Assembly: GCA_963765875.1 (NCBI GenBank)
Contig: CAVXYK010000011.1
Coordinates: 62,001 to 126,000 of the forward strand
DNA from: JAWKOK01 sp963765875
GTDB lineage: Bacteria > Chloroflexota > Anaerolineae > Caldilineales > Caldilineaceae
DNA: 64,000 nucleotides
Direction of reading: 5' to 3'
Shown here: positions 35,162 to 44,050 of the stretch, in pieces
How positions within the stretch are numbered: position 1 is the stretch's first letter
Layout of the letters: the number at the start of each line of letters is the position of its first letter
Made by a program: the position numbers and the translations under genes
Notes under the pieces: generated by a model
Told to the model about the DNA's origin: nothing
What the model saw: the letters and a program-made list of their open reading frames with translations, nothing else
Databases searched by the model: none

Positions 35162-37234
35162 ATGAAGCATCGAAACATGCTACTTGCTGTTGTAATGCTA
35201 TTGGCATTCAGCATGCTGATGGCGGCATGCAGCAGCGCACCCGCTCCCGAAGCAGCCGAGGAACCGGCCGCCGCCGAAGCCCCTGCAGAGGATTCGGCAG
35301 CGATGGAAGGCGACGGCGCCAAAGAAGCGCCCATGCTGCAGGAGATGGTTGCAGCCGGCGACCTCCCGCCGCTGGAAGAACGCATTCCGGCTGAACCACT
35401 GATCATCGAGCCATTCGGCGAAATCGGTATGTACGGCGGCACATGGCACCGCTTCGACACCGATCGTAACGGCAACCATCTGGGCATCGCCATGCAGGGC
35501 CATTCGCCGGTCCACTGGCTGAAGGATGGTCTCGACAAACAGGGCGGCCTTGCCAAGGGCTGGGAGTCCAACGACGACAAGACGGAATGGACGCTCTTCT
35601 TCCGCGAAGGGACAAAATGGTCGGACGGCGAGCCCTTCACCGTAGACGATATTCTCTTCTGGTGGGAGGATATGGCGTTGAATCCGGATTATCCGGAGAG
35701 CCCGCCCGACTGGATGATCTCCGGTGATTCTACCGCTGTGCTAGAGAAGATCGACGACTACACGTTGAAGTTCACATTTGCCGCGCCGTCGCCCCTCTTC
35801 CCCGATCGACTGGCCATGTGGCCCAACAGCGGCGTGCCGGACAACAGCGAGACCTTCGTGATTCCCAAGCACTACATGGAGCAGTTCCACCCCGAGTACA
35901 ACAGCGAGGTCACGGACTACACCGAGTTCGATGAGATGCGTCTGTGGCAGACCAATCCCGAGCGCCCGGTGTTGAACCCTTGGATGCCGGTACAGTATGA
36001 CCCCGGCGTACGCATGGTGCTCGAACGCAATCCCTACTACTATGCCGTCGACAGCGCGGGCAACCAGTTGCCCTACATCGATCGCATTGACATGACCTTC
36101 GTCGAAGACCTGGAGGTTGCCAAGCTCAAGGTGACCGGCGGCGAACAGGAGATCTGTGGTCGCCCCTGTAAATACCAACCTTTGAGCGAGCTCTCCGTCT
36201 TCCGAGACGCTGAAGCAACCGTTGGCCTCAAGACCTATCTTTGGGACGGCGGCTCCGGCACCGGCTCCATGGTCTATCCCAACTGGACCCACTACGATCC
36301 GGAGAAGCGCTCACTCTATCGCATGAAGGAGTTCCGACGCGCGCTCTCCCACGCCATCGACCGTGACAAGATCCAGAAGGCCGTCTACTTCGGCACCGGT
36401 TTCCCGACGACGGGCACCATGAGCCCCAAGGCCATCGAGTACAACGCCACGCAAGAGGGGCAAGATCTCTTCGCCCAGTGGCGTGATCTGGCACTGGCAT
36501 TCGATCCGGACACGGCCATGGCCATGCTCGATGAGATCGGCGTGGTTGATCAGGACGGCGACGGCTGGCGCGATATGCCGGAGACCGGCAACGAGCTGGT
36601 CCTCCGCCTGGACATGAGCGCCACGGCATCGGCCGAGCATGTGCTTGTGGCCGAGATCATTACTGAGAATTGGGGTGACATTGGCATCAATGCACAGGTG
36701 AACCCTGTGGACAGCGCCCAGCTTAGTGTGATGCAGGACAGCAACGAGATCGACTGGCGTGCCGGCTGGGAAGTCGGCGACGGCCCCAACCACCTGGTCT
36801 ATCCACAGTGGGTCGTGCCCATCGGCAATGATCGCTGGGCGCCGCTCTACGGCTCCTGGTATGCAACGCTGGGCACGGAGAAGGAAGGGACAGAGCTCGA
36901 CCTGGATCCGGCCGATCGCAACCCGCCGCGCGAGGAACCGGAAGAGGGCGATCCGATTCTGACTCTTTGGGATCTCTATGACCAGGCCAAGGTTGAGGCT
37001 GATGATGCAGCTCGCGAGCAACTGGTCTTTGAGATCATGAAGGTCCACATCGAAGAGGGTCCGTTCTTCTTCGGGACTGTCGCCAATATTCCCACCATCG
37101 TCGCCTTCGCAGACAACGTTGGCAATGTGCCGACCAAGGAACAGCTTGGCACCGGCGGCTTCACAAATCCATGGATCATGAACTACTTCGCCGCCGTATT
37201 CCCGGAGCAGTTCTACTTCACGGACGCTCAGTAG
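35162..37234 (+). CDS. Oligopeptide/dipeptide ABC transporter substrate-binding lipoprotein (SBP_bac_5)
   Basis: 690 residues, start after AAAGGAAAAAG. Lipoprotein signal with SMLMAACSSAPAPE as lipobox, then a Glu/Ala-rich tether. The SBP_bac_5 body includes WESNDDKTEWTLFFREGTKW, SDGEPFTVDDILFWWEDM, FVIPKHYMEQFHPEY, NPYYYAVDSAGNQLPYIDRI and ALSHAIDRDKIQKAV. It is longer than classic DppA, like a subgroup often tied to glycosides or modified peptides. It heads a six-gene operon (permeases, two ATPases, PHP hydrolase) and is separated from the permease by 298 nt with hairpins, which usually favours excess binding protein. Confidence 0.93.
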   Translation: MKHRNMLLAVVMLLAFSMLMAACSSAPAPEAAEEPAAAEAPAEDSAAMEGDGAKEAPMLQEMVAAGDLPPLEERIPAEPLIIEPFGEIGMYGGTWHRFDTDRNGNHLGIAMQGHSPVHWLKDGLDKQGGLAKGWESNDDKTEWTLFFREGTKWSDGEPFTVDDILFWWEDMALNPDYPESPPDWMISGDSTAVLEKIDDYTLKFTFAAPSPLFPDRLAMWPNSGVPDNSETFVIPKHYMEQFHPEYNSEVTDYTEFDEMRLWQTNPERPVLNPWMPVQYDPGVRMVLERNPYYYAVDSAGNQLPYIDRIDMTFVEDLEVAKLKVTGGEQEICGRPCKYQPLSELSVFRDAEATVGLKTYLWDGGSGTGSMVYPNWTHYDPEKRSLYRMKEFRRALSHAIDRDKIQKAVYFGTGFPTTGTMSPKAIEYNATQEGQDLFAQWRDLALAFDPDTAMAMLDEIGVVDQDGDGWRDMPETGNELVLRLDMSATASAEHVLVAEIITENWGDIGINAQVNPVDSAQLSVMQDSNEIDWRAGWEVGDGPNHLVYPQWVVPIGNDRWAPLYGSWYATLGTEKEGTELDLDPADRNPPREEPEEGDPILTLWDLYDQAKVEADDAAREQLVFEIMKVHIEEGPFFFGTVANIPTIVAFADNVGNVPTKEQLGTGGFTNPWIMNYFAAVFPEQFYFTDAQ

Positions 37235-37275
37235 ACTTCAGGATTTAGAACACAGGTAAGACCGTTTCCAAGACC

Positions 37276-37327
37276 CCGACACAGGCTATGTACGCTGGTC
37301 AAAGTCAGTATACGTAGCCTGTGTCGG
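37276..37327. repeat. Hairpin after the Opp binding-protein gene
   Basis: CCGACACAGGCTATGTA (37276-37292) pairs with TACGTAGCCTGTGTCGG (37311-37327), with one mismatch and an 18-nt loop. It lies 42 nt after the stop and inside the operon; such hairpins commonly protect binding-protein mRNA from 3' decay. Confidence 0.7.
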
Positions 37328-37339
37328 AAAGATTGTATG

Positions 37340-37455
37340 AGTTTTAGGCCGTTTCAGAAAAGCAGATATCGCGGCACTAGTCCCCGGCACGGCACGCAAA
37401 CGGGATCTCCTAACCAGTCTCCAACAGGGCCGTGCCGGGGACTTTGGAAGACTCA
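37340..37455. repeat. Repeat with AGTCCCCGGCACGGC core and TTAGGCCGTTTCAG-type end
   Basis: Core arms AGTCCCCGGCACGGC (37379-37393) and GCCGTGCCGGGGACT (37429-37443) form a perfect 15-bp stem around a loop that itself resembles the loop at 60201-60229 (CAAACGGGATCT; CCAG; CAAC). The outer left flank TTTTAGGCCGTTTCAGAAAAG matches that of the 60150 element. It sits within the Opp operon between binding-protein and permease genes. Confidence 0.75.
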
Positions 37456-37532
37456 TTAACTCTTGGGCGCACAGATCGCTTCGACGCCCGCAGGTCTCCT
37501 GCCGATCACTCCTGCTGATAAGAGGTTGTTGA

Positions 37533-38516
37533 ATGCTAGCATACATCCTACAACGTGCCGTCTACATGGTTTTCACACTCTTCATGGTTTCGGTCGTCGG
37601 CTTCTGGATAATCAACCTGCCGCCCGGCACCTATCTAGATGTCTACATTATGGAACGCCAGATGATGGGCACGGACACAGCTGAGTCTGAGATCCGCGCC
37701 CTGGAGCAGCGCTTCGGACTCGATCAGCCGGTTCATATCCAATATGTCAAATGGATAACAGGCTTCGTCAAGGGCGACTTCGGTCGATCCTTCGAGTACA
37801 ATCGTGAGGTCAAAGATCTGATCTGGGAGCGGATCGGGTGGACGGTTGTCATCGCCACTTCGACGCTGCTCTTTACCTGGGCGGTCGCCATTCCCATTGG
37901 CATCTATTCAGCGACCAATCAATATAAGTGGCAGGATAACGCGGCCACAGTATTGGGTCTAGCCGGCCTCTCGATCCCCAATTTTCTGCTTGCCCTCATC
38001 CTAATGGTGATTGCCCAACGATACTTCGGCCAGTCAGTGGGCGGACTCTTTTCACCGGAATATGTCGACGCGCCATGGAGCCTCGCCAAATTTGGCGATC
38101 TATTGAAGCACTTATGGGTCCCTGTCTTCGTTGTGGGTACCGCCGGCACCGCCGTGCTCATGCGCATGATGCGCGGCAACCTCCTGGACACACTCAACAT
38201 GCAATATGTTCAGGCAGCCAGAGCACGCGGTCTTCACGAGAACACAGTGATCATGAAACATGCTGTACGCAACGCCATTCACCCGTTGATCATGCTGCTG
38301 GGCATGAGCCTGCCTGCGATTATCTCCGGCGAATTGGTCGTCTCCATCGTGCTTAGCCTGCCGACCACGGGGCCGCTCTACTTCAACGCCCTGCGCCAAC
38401 AGGACATGTATTTGGCAGCCACCTTCCTGATGTTCTTGGCGGCCATGCTCGTCGTGGGTAACTTTCTGGCCGACCTCCTACTGGCTTGGGTCGATCCACG
38501 CATTCGCTACGACTAA
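37533..38516 (+). CDS. Oligopeptide ABC transporter permease, OppB/DppB-like
   Basis: 327 residues, start preceded by AGAGG. MLAYILQRAVYMVFTLFMVS is the first helix typical of DppB, followed by the long periplasmic loop with LEQRFGLDQPVHIQYVKWI and GDFGRSFEYNREV. Six helices are predicted. The EAA loop reads YVQAARARGLHENTVIMKHA and VRNAIHPL, the contact to the ATPases. It forms the heteromeric channel with the permease encoded 57 nt downstream. Confidence 0.94.
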   Translation: MLAYILQRAVYMVFTLFMVSVVGFWIINLPPGTYLDVYIMERQMMGTDTAESEIRALEQRFGLDQPVHIQYVKWITGFVKGDFGRSFEYNREVKDLIWERIGWTVVIATSTLLFTWAVAIPIGIYSATNQYKWQDNAATVLGLAGLSIPNFLLALILMVIAQRYFGQSVGGLFSPEYVDAPWSLAKFGDLLKHLWVPVFVVGTAGTAVLMRMMRGNLLDTLNMQYVQAARARGLHENTVIMKHAVRNAIHPLIMLLGMSLPAIISGELVVSIVLSLPTTGPLYFNALRQQDMYLAATFLMFLAAMLVVGNFLADLLLAWVDPRIRYD

Positions 38517-38573
38517 TCAGGAACCGATCCACCATTCCCGCCAAACTGACCTAGCCAACAAAGGGAATCAGCG

Positions 38574-39767
38574 ATGACACAAGATTTTATCCAGGCGGCC
38601 GCACTGGACGACATGCCTCCGCCGGACGGCACGATTGCCCCCGACTCGGATCTGGCTGCCGAAGGTGTGGCTACATTATCAGTCGGCAGGCTGATGATGC
38701 GTCGCTTTCTGCGCAACCGACTCGCCATTACCGGGGCGATAACGTTGATCATTCTCTACCTCATGGTGATCCTGGCTGATTTCCTGTCGCCCTACAGTTT
38801 TCTCAGAGTCGAGGAAGACTACATTCTCATGGCCCCGCAAAGAATGCGCTTTTTCGAGGTTGACGGCACTTTCCACCTCCGTCCCTTTGTCTATGGGACA
38901 ACCACAACGCTCGATACAGAAAACCTCGTCTACATGCACGAAATGGATACCGAGCGCATCTATCCTGTCTACTTTCTTGTACAGGGCAGATCCTATCCGT
39001 TTATGTTTGGTCTTTTCGAGTTCAACCTACACCTGTATGGAATCGACGAAGATCTCTACGAGGGTGAGCGCGGAACAATATTCATCCTCGGCACCGACCG
39101 CATCGGGCGAGATCTCTTTGCCCGCATTCTACACGGGGGACGAGTCTCCCTGACCGTAGGCCTTTTGGGCGTTTCATTAACCATCATTTTCGGCTCAGCG
39201 CTAGGCACCATTTCCGGCTACTATGGCGGCATTACTGACACGCTCATGCAGCGCATGATCGAACTGCTGATGTCTTTTCCCACCATCGCCCTCTGGGCGG
39301 CTCTGGCTGCGGCATTGCCGCCGGACTGGTCGAGCATCAAGCGCTTCTTTGCCATCACCGTGATTCTCTCTCTGATTGGCTGGACGGGGCTGGCACGTCA
39401 GGTGCGCGCCAAGGTGCTTTCCTATCGGGAAATGGATTACACGTCTGCGGCGCGTGCAGCCGGCGCCTCCAGCCCGCGCATCATCTTTGTGCACATGCTG
39501 CCCAATGCGTTCAGCCACATCATCGTTGTCGCGACCCTGGCCATTCCCGGCATGATTCTGGCCGAGACAGCGCTCAGCTTCCTGGGCCTGGGCATCATGC
39601 CGCCGATGGTAAGCTGGGGGACGCTGTTGCAGGACGCACAAACAGTAAGCGTCGTCGTGCGCAACCCATGGCTCCTGATTCCGGGCCTCTTCGTCATCGT
39701 GGCCGTGCTCTGTTTCAATTTCGTCGGCGACGGCTTCCGCGATGCCGCCGATCCGTATGCGCTCTAA
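38574..39767 (+). CDS. Oligopeptide ABC transporter permease, OppC/DppC-like, with large external insertion
   Basis: 397 residues, start after AAAGGGAATC. Residues ~45-75 (MMRRFLRNRLAITGAITLI) form the OppC-type first helix. About 130 residues follow outside the membrane before the DppC core resumes at GTDRIGRDLFARILHGGRVS. Ordinary DppC proteins have ~40-60 residues there, so this is an enlarged extracytoplasmic domain (PQRMRFFEVDGTFHLRPFVY .. FGLFEFNLHLYGID), a version known in a subset of Opp systems. The EAA loop is DYTSAARAAGASSPRIIFVH. It probably contacts the unusually long binding protein. Confidence 0.92.
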   Translation: MTQDFIQAAALDDMPPPDGTIAPDSDLAAEGVATLSVGRLMMRRFLRNRLAITGAITLIILYLMVILADFLSPYSFLRVEEDYILMAPQRMRFFEVDGTFHLRPFVYGTTTTLDTENLVYMHEMDTERIYPVYFLVQGRSYPFMFGLFEFNLHLYGIDEDLYEGERGTIFILGTDRIGRDLFARILHGGRVSLTVGLLGVSLTIIFGSALGTISGYYGGITDTLMQRMIELLMSFPTIALWAALAAALPPDWSSIKRFFAITVILSLIGWTGLARQVRAKVLSYREMDYTSAARAAGASSPRIIFVHMLPNAFSHIIVVATLAIPGMILAETALSFLGLGIMPPMVSWGTLLQDAQTVSVVVRNPWLLIPGLFVIVAVLCFNFVGDGFRDAADPYAL

Positions 39768-39799
39768 ACGTTGTGATCTGTGTGATTCTATGACCTCAG

Positions 39800-39960
39800 C
39801 GCATAGGAAAAAGATCTGCCACAGATGAACACAGATAGGCGCAGATGGGGCACGGATGCAAGCAGAAATCTGTTTGCAAACGAAAAGACCATCGATATTT
39901 GTCTGTGTCCTATCCTTTTTCATCTGTGTCCATCTGTGACAAAAAGCTTTTCACAGCCGT
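39800..39960. repeat. Palindromic repeat, GCCACAGATnnACACAGAT core
   Basis: GCCACAGATGAACACAGAT (39818-39836) pairs with ATCTGTGTCCATCTGTGAC (39922-39940), imperfectly. Right flank AAAAAGCTTTTCACAG is a degenerate end. It begins ~33 nt after the permease stop and contributes 44 spurious in-frame codons ahead of the first ATPase's true ATG. Confidence 0.7.
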
Positions 39961-39976
39961 CCAGGAAAACAAATCG

Positions 39977-41077
39977 ATGTCAACCGATCCAGATGTAATT
40001 CTTCGTGTCGAAAACATACAGACCCACTTCTACACTGACAGCGGCGTGGTCAAGGCGCTCGACGGCGTGGACCTCACTGTCAAGCGAGGCAAGGTGCTGG
40101 GCATTGTGGGCGAGAGCGGCTGCGGCAAGAGCGTAACAGCCCAGTGCATTCTCAATATGGTGCCCAAGCCGGGCAAGATCGCGGGCGGCAACATCATCTA
40201 CTACCCGCAGGCCGACGGCAACGGCAGTGGCGTTACGCAGGAGGTCGAGATCACGCAGCTGAATCCGCGTGGCCGTCGCATGCGCAGCATTCGTGGCAAC
40301 GAGATCGCCATGATCTTTCAGGAACCGATGACATCGCTAGATCCGCTCTATACGGTCGGCGACCAGTTGCTTGAGGCAATCAACCTGCATCAGAACGTCA
40401 ACCGACAGCAGGCGCGCGAGCGTGGCATCGAGGCGCTGGCCAAGGTGCAACTGCCGGAACCCGAACGCATCATTGATAGCTACCCACATCAGCTTAGCGG
40501 CGGCATGCGACAGCGCGTCATGATCGCCATCGCCCTGAGTTGCAATCCCAGCCTGTTGATAGCCGATGAGCCGACCACGGCGCTTGACGTGACAACACAG
40601 GCGCAGATTCTGGAATTGATGGCCCAGTTGCAACAGGACATGGGCATGAGCATCATCTTCATCACCCACGATCTCGGCGTGGTGGCAGAGATGTGCGACG
40701 ACGTGGCGGTCATGTATCTGGGCAAGGTCGTCGAGCGAACGGACGTCGATTCTGCATTCTATGATCCCAAACATCCGTATACCCGAGCCCTGCTACGCTC
40801 GATCCCGAAATTGGATGACGATTTTGGGCAACGTCTCGACGTGATCAAGGGAGCTGTGCCCGATCCGTCAGTCGTGCCGCCGGGCTGTCCCTTCCACCCA
40901 CGCTGCCCGGAAGTCATTCCCAATGTATGCAATCGGATCATGCCCACCTTGACCCATGTCGAAGGTGCGGATGCCGAACGATCCGTACGCTGTTTGCTAT
41001 ACGAAGATTACAACGCAGACGACGATGCAGATCACGATCAGGCGCAAGTTCAAGGCGCTCAGGCAACAACGAGGTAA
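39977..41077 (+). CDS. Oligopeptide ABC transporter ATPase, OppD/DppD-like
   Basis: 366 residues from the ATG at 39977 (AGGAAAA upstream). Walker A GIVGESGCGKSVTAQ, Q-loop MIFQEPMTSLDPL, signature LSGGMRQRVMIAIAL, Walker B LLIADEPTTALDVTTQ, H-loop IFITHDLGVVAEM. The C-terminal oligopeptide-transporter extension includes HPYTRALLRSIPKLD and CPFHPRCPEVIPNVC, whose cysteines can bind an iron-sulfur cluster in some homologues. It pairs with the second ATPase encoded 3 nt downstream. Confidence 0.95.
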   Translation: MSTDPDVILRVENIQTHFYTDSGVVKALDGVDLTVKRGKVLGIVGESGCGKSVTAQCILNMVPKPGKIAGGNIIYYPQADGNGSGVTQEVEITQLNPRGRRMRSIRGNEIAMIFQEPMTSLDPLYTVGDQLLEAINLHQNVNRQQARERGIEALAKVQLPEPERIIDSYPHQLSGGMRQRVMIAIALSCNPSLLIADEPTTALDVTTQAQILELMAQLQQDMGMSIIFITHDLGVVAEMCDDVAVMYLGKVVERTDVDSAFYDPKHPYTRALLRSIPKLDDDFGQRLDVIKGAVPDPSVVPPGCPFHPRCPEVIPNVCNRIMPTLTHVEGADAERSVRCLLYEDYNADDDADHDQAQVQGAQATTR

Positions 41078-41080
41078 ACG

Positions 41081-42142
41081 ATGGCCGATCTGGTACAGGC
41101 TGAAGCTCCAGCGAGCCAAGACACGAAGAACAGTTCCGGTGAGTTGCTGCTCGAAGTGCAGGATTTGAAGATGCACTTCCCGATCAAGCGCGGCTTCTTC
41201 AAGAAGACGGTAGGCTATGTGAAGGCCGTCGATGGCGTGACATTCTCCATCGAACGTGGCCAGACCTTTGGGTTGGTCGGCGAGAGCGGCTGCGGCAAGA
41301 GCACCACCGGCCGTTGCATCATGCGCCTGCTCGACGCCACTGACGGCAAGATCGTCTACCATGACAAAGATGTGGGGGCCATTCAGGTGCTTGACCTGGG
41401 GCGTGAGGAAATGCGCACCTTTCGACGTGATATGCAGATCATGTTTCAAGACCCATATTCCTCGTTGAACCCGCGCCTGACGCTGAGACAGATAGTCGGC
41501 GAGCCGTTGGTCATCAACAAGATCGCTTCCGGCAAGGAACTGGAAGATCGCGTGGCCCAGTTGCTACGCTCGGTGGGCCTCAGCCCGGAATATATGAACC
41601 GCTATCCCCACGCCTTCAGTGGCGGCCAGCGACAGCGCATCGGCCTTGCCAGGGCGCTGGCGCTCAATCCGGAGTTTTTGGTATTGGATGAGCCGGTCTC
41701 CGCACTGGATGTCTCCGTCCAGGCCCAGGTACTCAATTTGATCGAGGACCTGCAAGAAGAGTTCAATCTGACCTACCTCTTCATCGCCCATAACATGAGC
41801 GTCATTAAGCATGCGTGCGACCATGTCGCTGTAATGTACGTGGGCAAGCTTGCAGAGTTGGCAGAGACACGCGAACTCTTCGGCCATCCGCTTCATCCAT
41901 ACACGGAGGCCCTGCTCTCTGCCATTCCCAAACCGGATCCACGCAACGTGCCCAGCCGAATCATCCTGGAAGGCGATGTACCCAGCCCCGCGAACCCGCC
42001 CAGCGGCTGCTACTTCCATCCTCGCTGCAGCTACGCAAAGGACCTCTGCCGGACGGAGAGCCCGGAACTGCGTGAGATCCGGCCAGGCCACTTCGTGAGC
42101 TGCCATCTCGCCGAGGAACTCGATCTGCGCAGCGCGCTCTGA
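41081..42142 (+). CDS. Oligopeptide ABC transporter ATPase, OppF/DppF-like
   Basis: 353 residues, start after CGAGGTAAACG. Walker A GLVGESGCGKSTTGRC, Q-loop IMFQDPYSSLNPR, signature FSGGQRQRIGLARAL, Walker B FLVLDEPVSALDVSVQ, H-loop LFIAHNMSVIKHA. The extension HPLHPYTEALLSAIPKPDP with CYFHPRCSYAKDLC is the OppF hallmark. It works as a heterodimer with the preceding ATPase. The next gene starts 6 nt after its stop. Confidence 0.96.
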   Translation: MADLVQAEAPASQDTKNSSGELLLEVQDLKMHFPIKRGFFKKTVGYVKAVDGVTFSIERGQTFGLVGESGCGKSTTGRCIMRLLDATDGKIVYHDKDVGAIQVLDLGREEMRTFRRDMQIMFQDPYSSLNPRLTLRQIVGEPLVINKIASGKELEDRVAQLLRSVGLSPEYMNRYPHAFSGGQRQRIGLARALALNPEFLVLDEPVSALDVSVQAQVLNLIEDLQEEFNLTYLFIAHNMSVIKHACDHVAVMYVGKLAELAETRELFGHPLHPYTEALLSAIPKPDPRNVPSRIILEGDVPSPANPPSGCYFHPRCSYAKDLCRTESPELREIRPGHFVSCHLAEELDLRSAL

Positions 42143-42148
42143 ACGACC

Positions 42149-43639
42149 ATGGAAACTTTTCGTAAGACGCTACGCGGACACCTGACTCCCGCCGACAAAG
42201 ATCGCAGCGACTACGCTGCGATCCCGTTTGACTTGCCGTTTGTCGCCGCCCGATTGACCGTCTCCTACGACTATTCTGCGCGCATGTCATCGGATCGGAC
42301 CGAGGGCGGCAACGTCATCGATATCGGGCTCTTCGATCCACGCGGTTCTCAGTTTCCTGGCGGCCCGGGCTTTCGCGGCTGGAGCGGTTCAGCGCGCAGC
42401 GAGTTTTTCGTCGGCATGGAGGAAGCAACGCCAGGCTATCTGCCCGGCCCTTTGCCCGCCGGTCGCTATGAGGTATTGCTCGGTCTATATCGCATCTGGC
42501 CGCAAGGCGCTGACTACGAGATTCAGATTGAGGCGATATCGGCAGTGGACGACTCAGCAGCGGACGACTCAGAGCCTGGCGACGATCCTTCATGGGCACA
42601 CTCGGTTCACACGAATAGGCTGGACGCCGTGACAGCCGAAGCTCGAACAGACAGCCCAGCGGCTGTCTGGCTGCGCGGCGATCTACAGAGTCATACCCAC
42701 CACAGCGATGCCAAAGGATCCCCGGCCCAGTTGGTGAACAAAGCGCGTGATTTGGGTCTCGATTTTTTGGCCATCACCGATCACAATACCGTGAGCCATC
42801 ACGCCTTGCTTCCTGACCTTGCCGATGAGACTTTGCTGTTGATCCCGGGCCAGGAGGTTACCACCTGCTACGGTCATATGAACGTTTGGGGAACCGGGCA
42901 CTGGTGTGACTTCCGCTCTCGTTCCAAGGATGATATTGCCGGGATCATTGAACTGGCCCACGGCTTCGGAGCCGTTTGCTCAATCAACCACCCCAAGATC
43001 GGCGGACCGGCCTGGGAATACGGATTCGACCTTGCGGTCCAGGCCATGGAGGTATGGCAAGGGCCATGGCCATATCGAAACGATCAGAGCCTAAAACTCT
43101 GGGATCGACTGCTTTGCGAAGGCCGGCATTTGCCCGGCGTCGGCGGCAGCGACTATCACTGCCCGGTGGGCCACGAGACTAATCTGCTGCGCCTGGGACA
43201 GCCAACAACCTGGGTTCACGTGCAGGACCGCAGTGTCGACGGCATTCTGACGGCGATCTGTGCAGGCCGAGCCTGCATCAGCGCACACCCGCATGGCCCG
43301 CGTCTGGATTTCCACGCCGCCGGCCAAACGGATAGGGCGCAGATGGGCGGCACACTATCGATCTTGCCAAACGAGGAGATCACGCTTACCATCAACATCA
43401 TCAATGGGACGGGCTACAGGCTGCTCGTCATTGCCGACGGTTCCCCAATTGAGGAGCGGTCCGTGTCGACATCCCCTGCGGCAATCAAGTTGGCGATATC
43501 AGCTTCTACCTACATTCGTTGTGAACTCGTGGCTGACATGCCGTCCGAAAAACTTCCCCAGGACGTGCCCGATGATATTGACCTACGCAACTGGCGCTGG
43601 GCCCTCTCCAATCCGATCTATCTCATAATCAAGGCGTAG
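42149..43639 (+). CDS. CehA/McbA-type PHP-domain metallohydrolase
   Basis: 496 residues, no ribosome site of its own, 6 nt after the OppF gene, so probably translationally coupled. Residues 1-~130 form a beta-rich N-terminal domain (RLTVSYDYSARMSSDRTEGG). The PHP domain follows: LRGDLQSHTHHSD, LAITDHNTVS, PGQEVTTCYGHMNVWG, INHPKIGG and GVGGSDYHCP supply the His/Asp/Glu metal ligands. PHP enzymes hydrolyse phosphoesters or other esters; CehA/McbA cleaves carbamates. Being in an Opp operon suggests it processes the imported compound or its breakdown product. Confidence 0.88.
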   Translation: METFRKTLRGHLTPADKDRSDYAAIPFDLPFVAARLTVSYDYSARMSSDRTEGGNVIDIGLFDPRGSQFPGGPGFRGWSGSARSEFFVGMEEATPGYLPGPLPAGRYEVLLGLYRIWPQGADYEIQIEAISAVDDSAADDSEPGDDPSWAHSVHTNRLDAVTAEARTDSPAAVWLRGDLQSHTHHSDAKGSPAQLVNKARDLGLDFLAITDHNTVSHHALLPDLADETLLLIPGQEVTTCYGHMNVWGTGHWCDFRSRSKDDIAGIIELAHGFGAVCSINHPKIGGPAWEYGFDLAVQAMEVWQGPWPYRNDQSLKLWDRLLCEGRHLPGVGGSDYHCPVGHETNLLRLGQPTTWVHVQDRSVDGILTAICAGRACISAHPHGPRLDFHAAGQTDRAQMGGTLSILPNEEITLTINIINGTGYRLLVIADGSPIEERSVSTSPAAIKLAISASTYIRCELVADMPSEKLPQDVPDDIDLRNWRWALSNPIYLIIKA

Positions 43640-43809
43640 TCATTCGCTACCCGCCTGCTGCCGCCCATGACCGAATTGATTGCACCGACCACAGCCGTCG
43701 CCGTTCCTGAGACCACGGCTGTCTTGGCCATCGTGCCAACCAGACCCGGTCCGCGACGGCGGTTGACATTGACTCCATATCTTTTTCGCACTGCACAATT
43801 TCTTCGCAC
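43618..43809 (-). CDS. Small Gly/Ala-rich protein, possible SHOCT-family remnant
   Basis: 63 residues with a GTG start and overlapping the PHP gene's last 22 bases on the opposite strand. RRRGPGLVGTMAKTAVVSGT+ATAV resembles the conserved membrane-proximal N-terminus of small SHOCT-domain proteins, but the SHOCT helix at the C-terminus is missing. It may be a truncated gene, or the resemblance may be chance. A short direct repeat (GTGCAGTGCGAA) precedes it. Apart from this, 43640-44050 holds nothing recognisable. Confidence 0.3.
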   Translation of the reverse strand: MRRNCAVRKRYGVNVNRRRGPGLVGTMAKTAVVSGTATAVVGAINSVMGGSRRVANDYALIMR

Positions 43810-44050
43810 TGCACAATCTTTAGGAAATCGACGTTTGCGGTCAGACTATTCTGCGATACACTTGATGCTGGCGCGCAGGAGACCATCTACAACATCAATC
43901 TCAATGGACGAAGCCTAACAATACACGACCTCCCAATTCTGTCCTCTGAATGCTGATGGCAGATTTCGCGCCCCAGCATTATGTCAACTTTTATTTATAG
44001 TGGTCTGCGTATTTCTGCTAACTCGTGACGCACCATTTTTGGAGACCCGG

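Noticed and set aside
34948..35394. A 148-codon frame in the Opp leader running into the binding-protein gene
   Set aside because: It begins at a GTG without a ribosome site and most of it is out of frame with the binding protein; the lipoprotein start at 35162 is clear.
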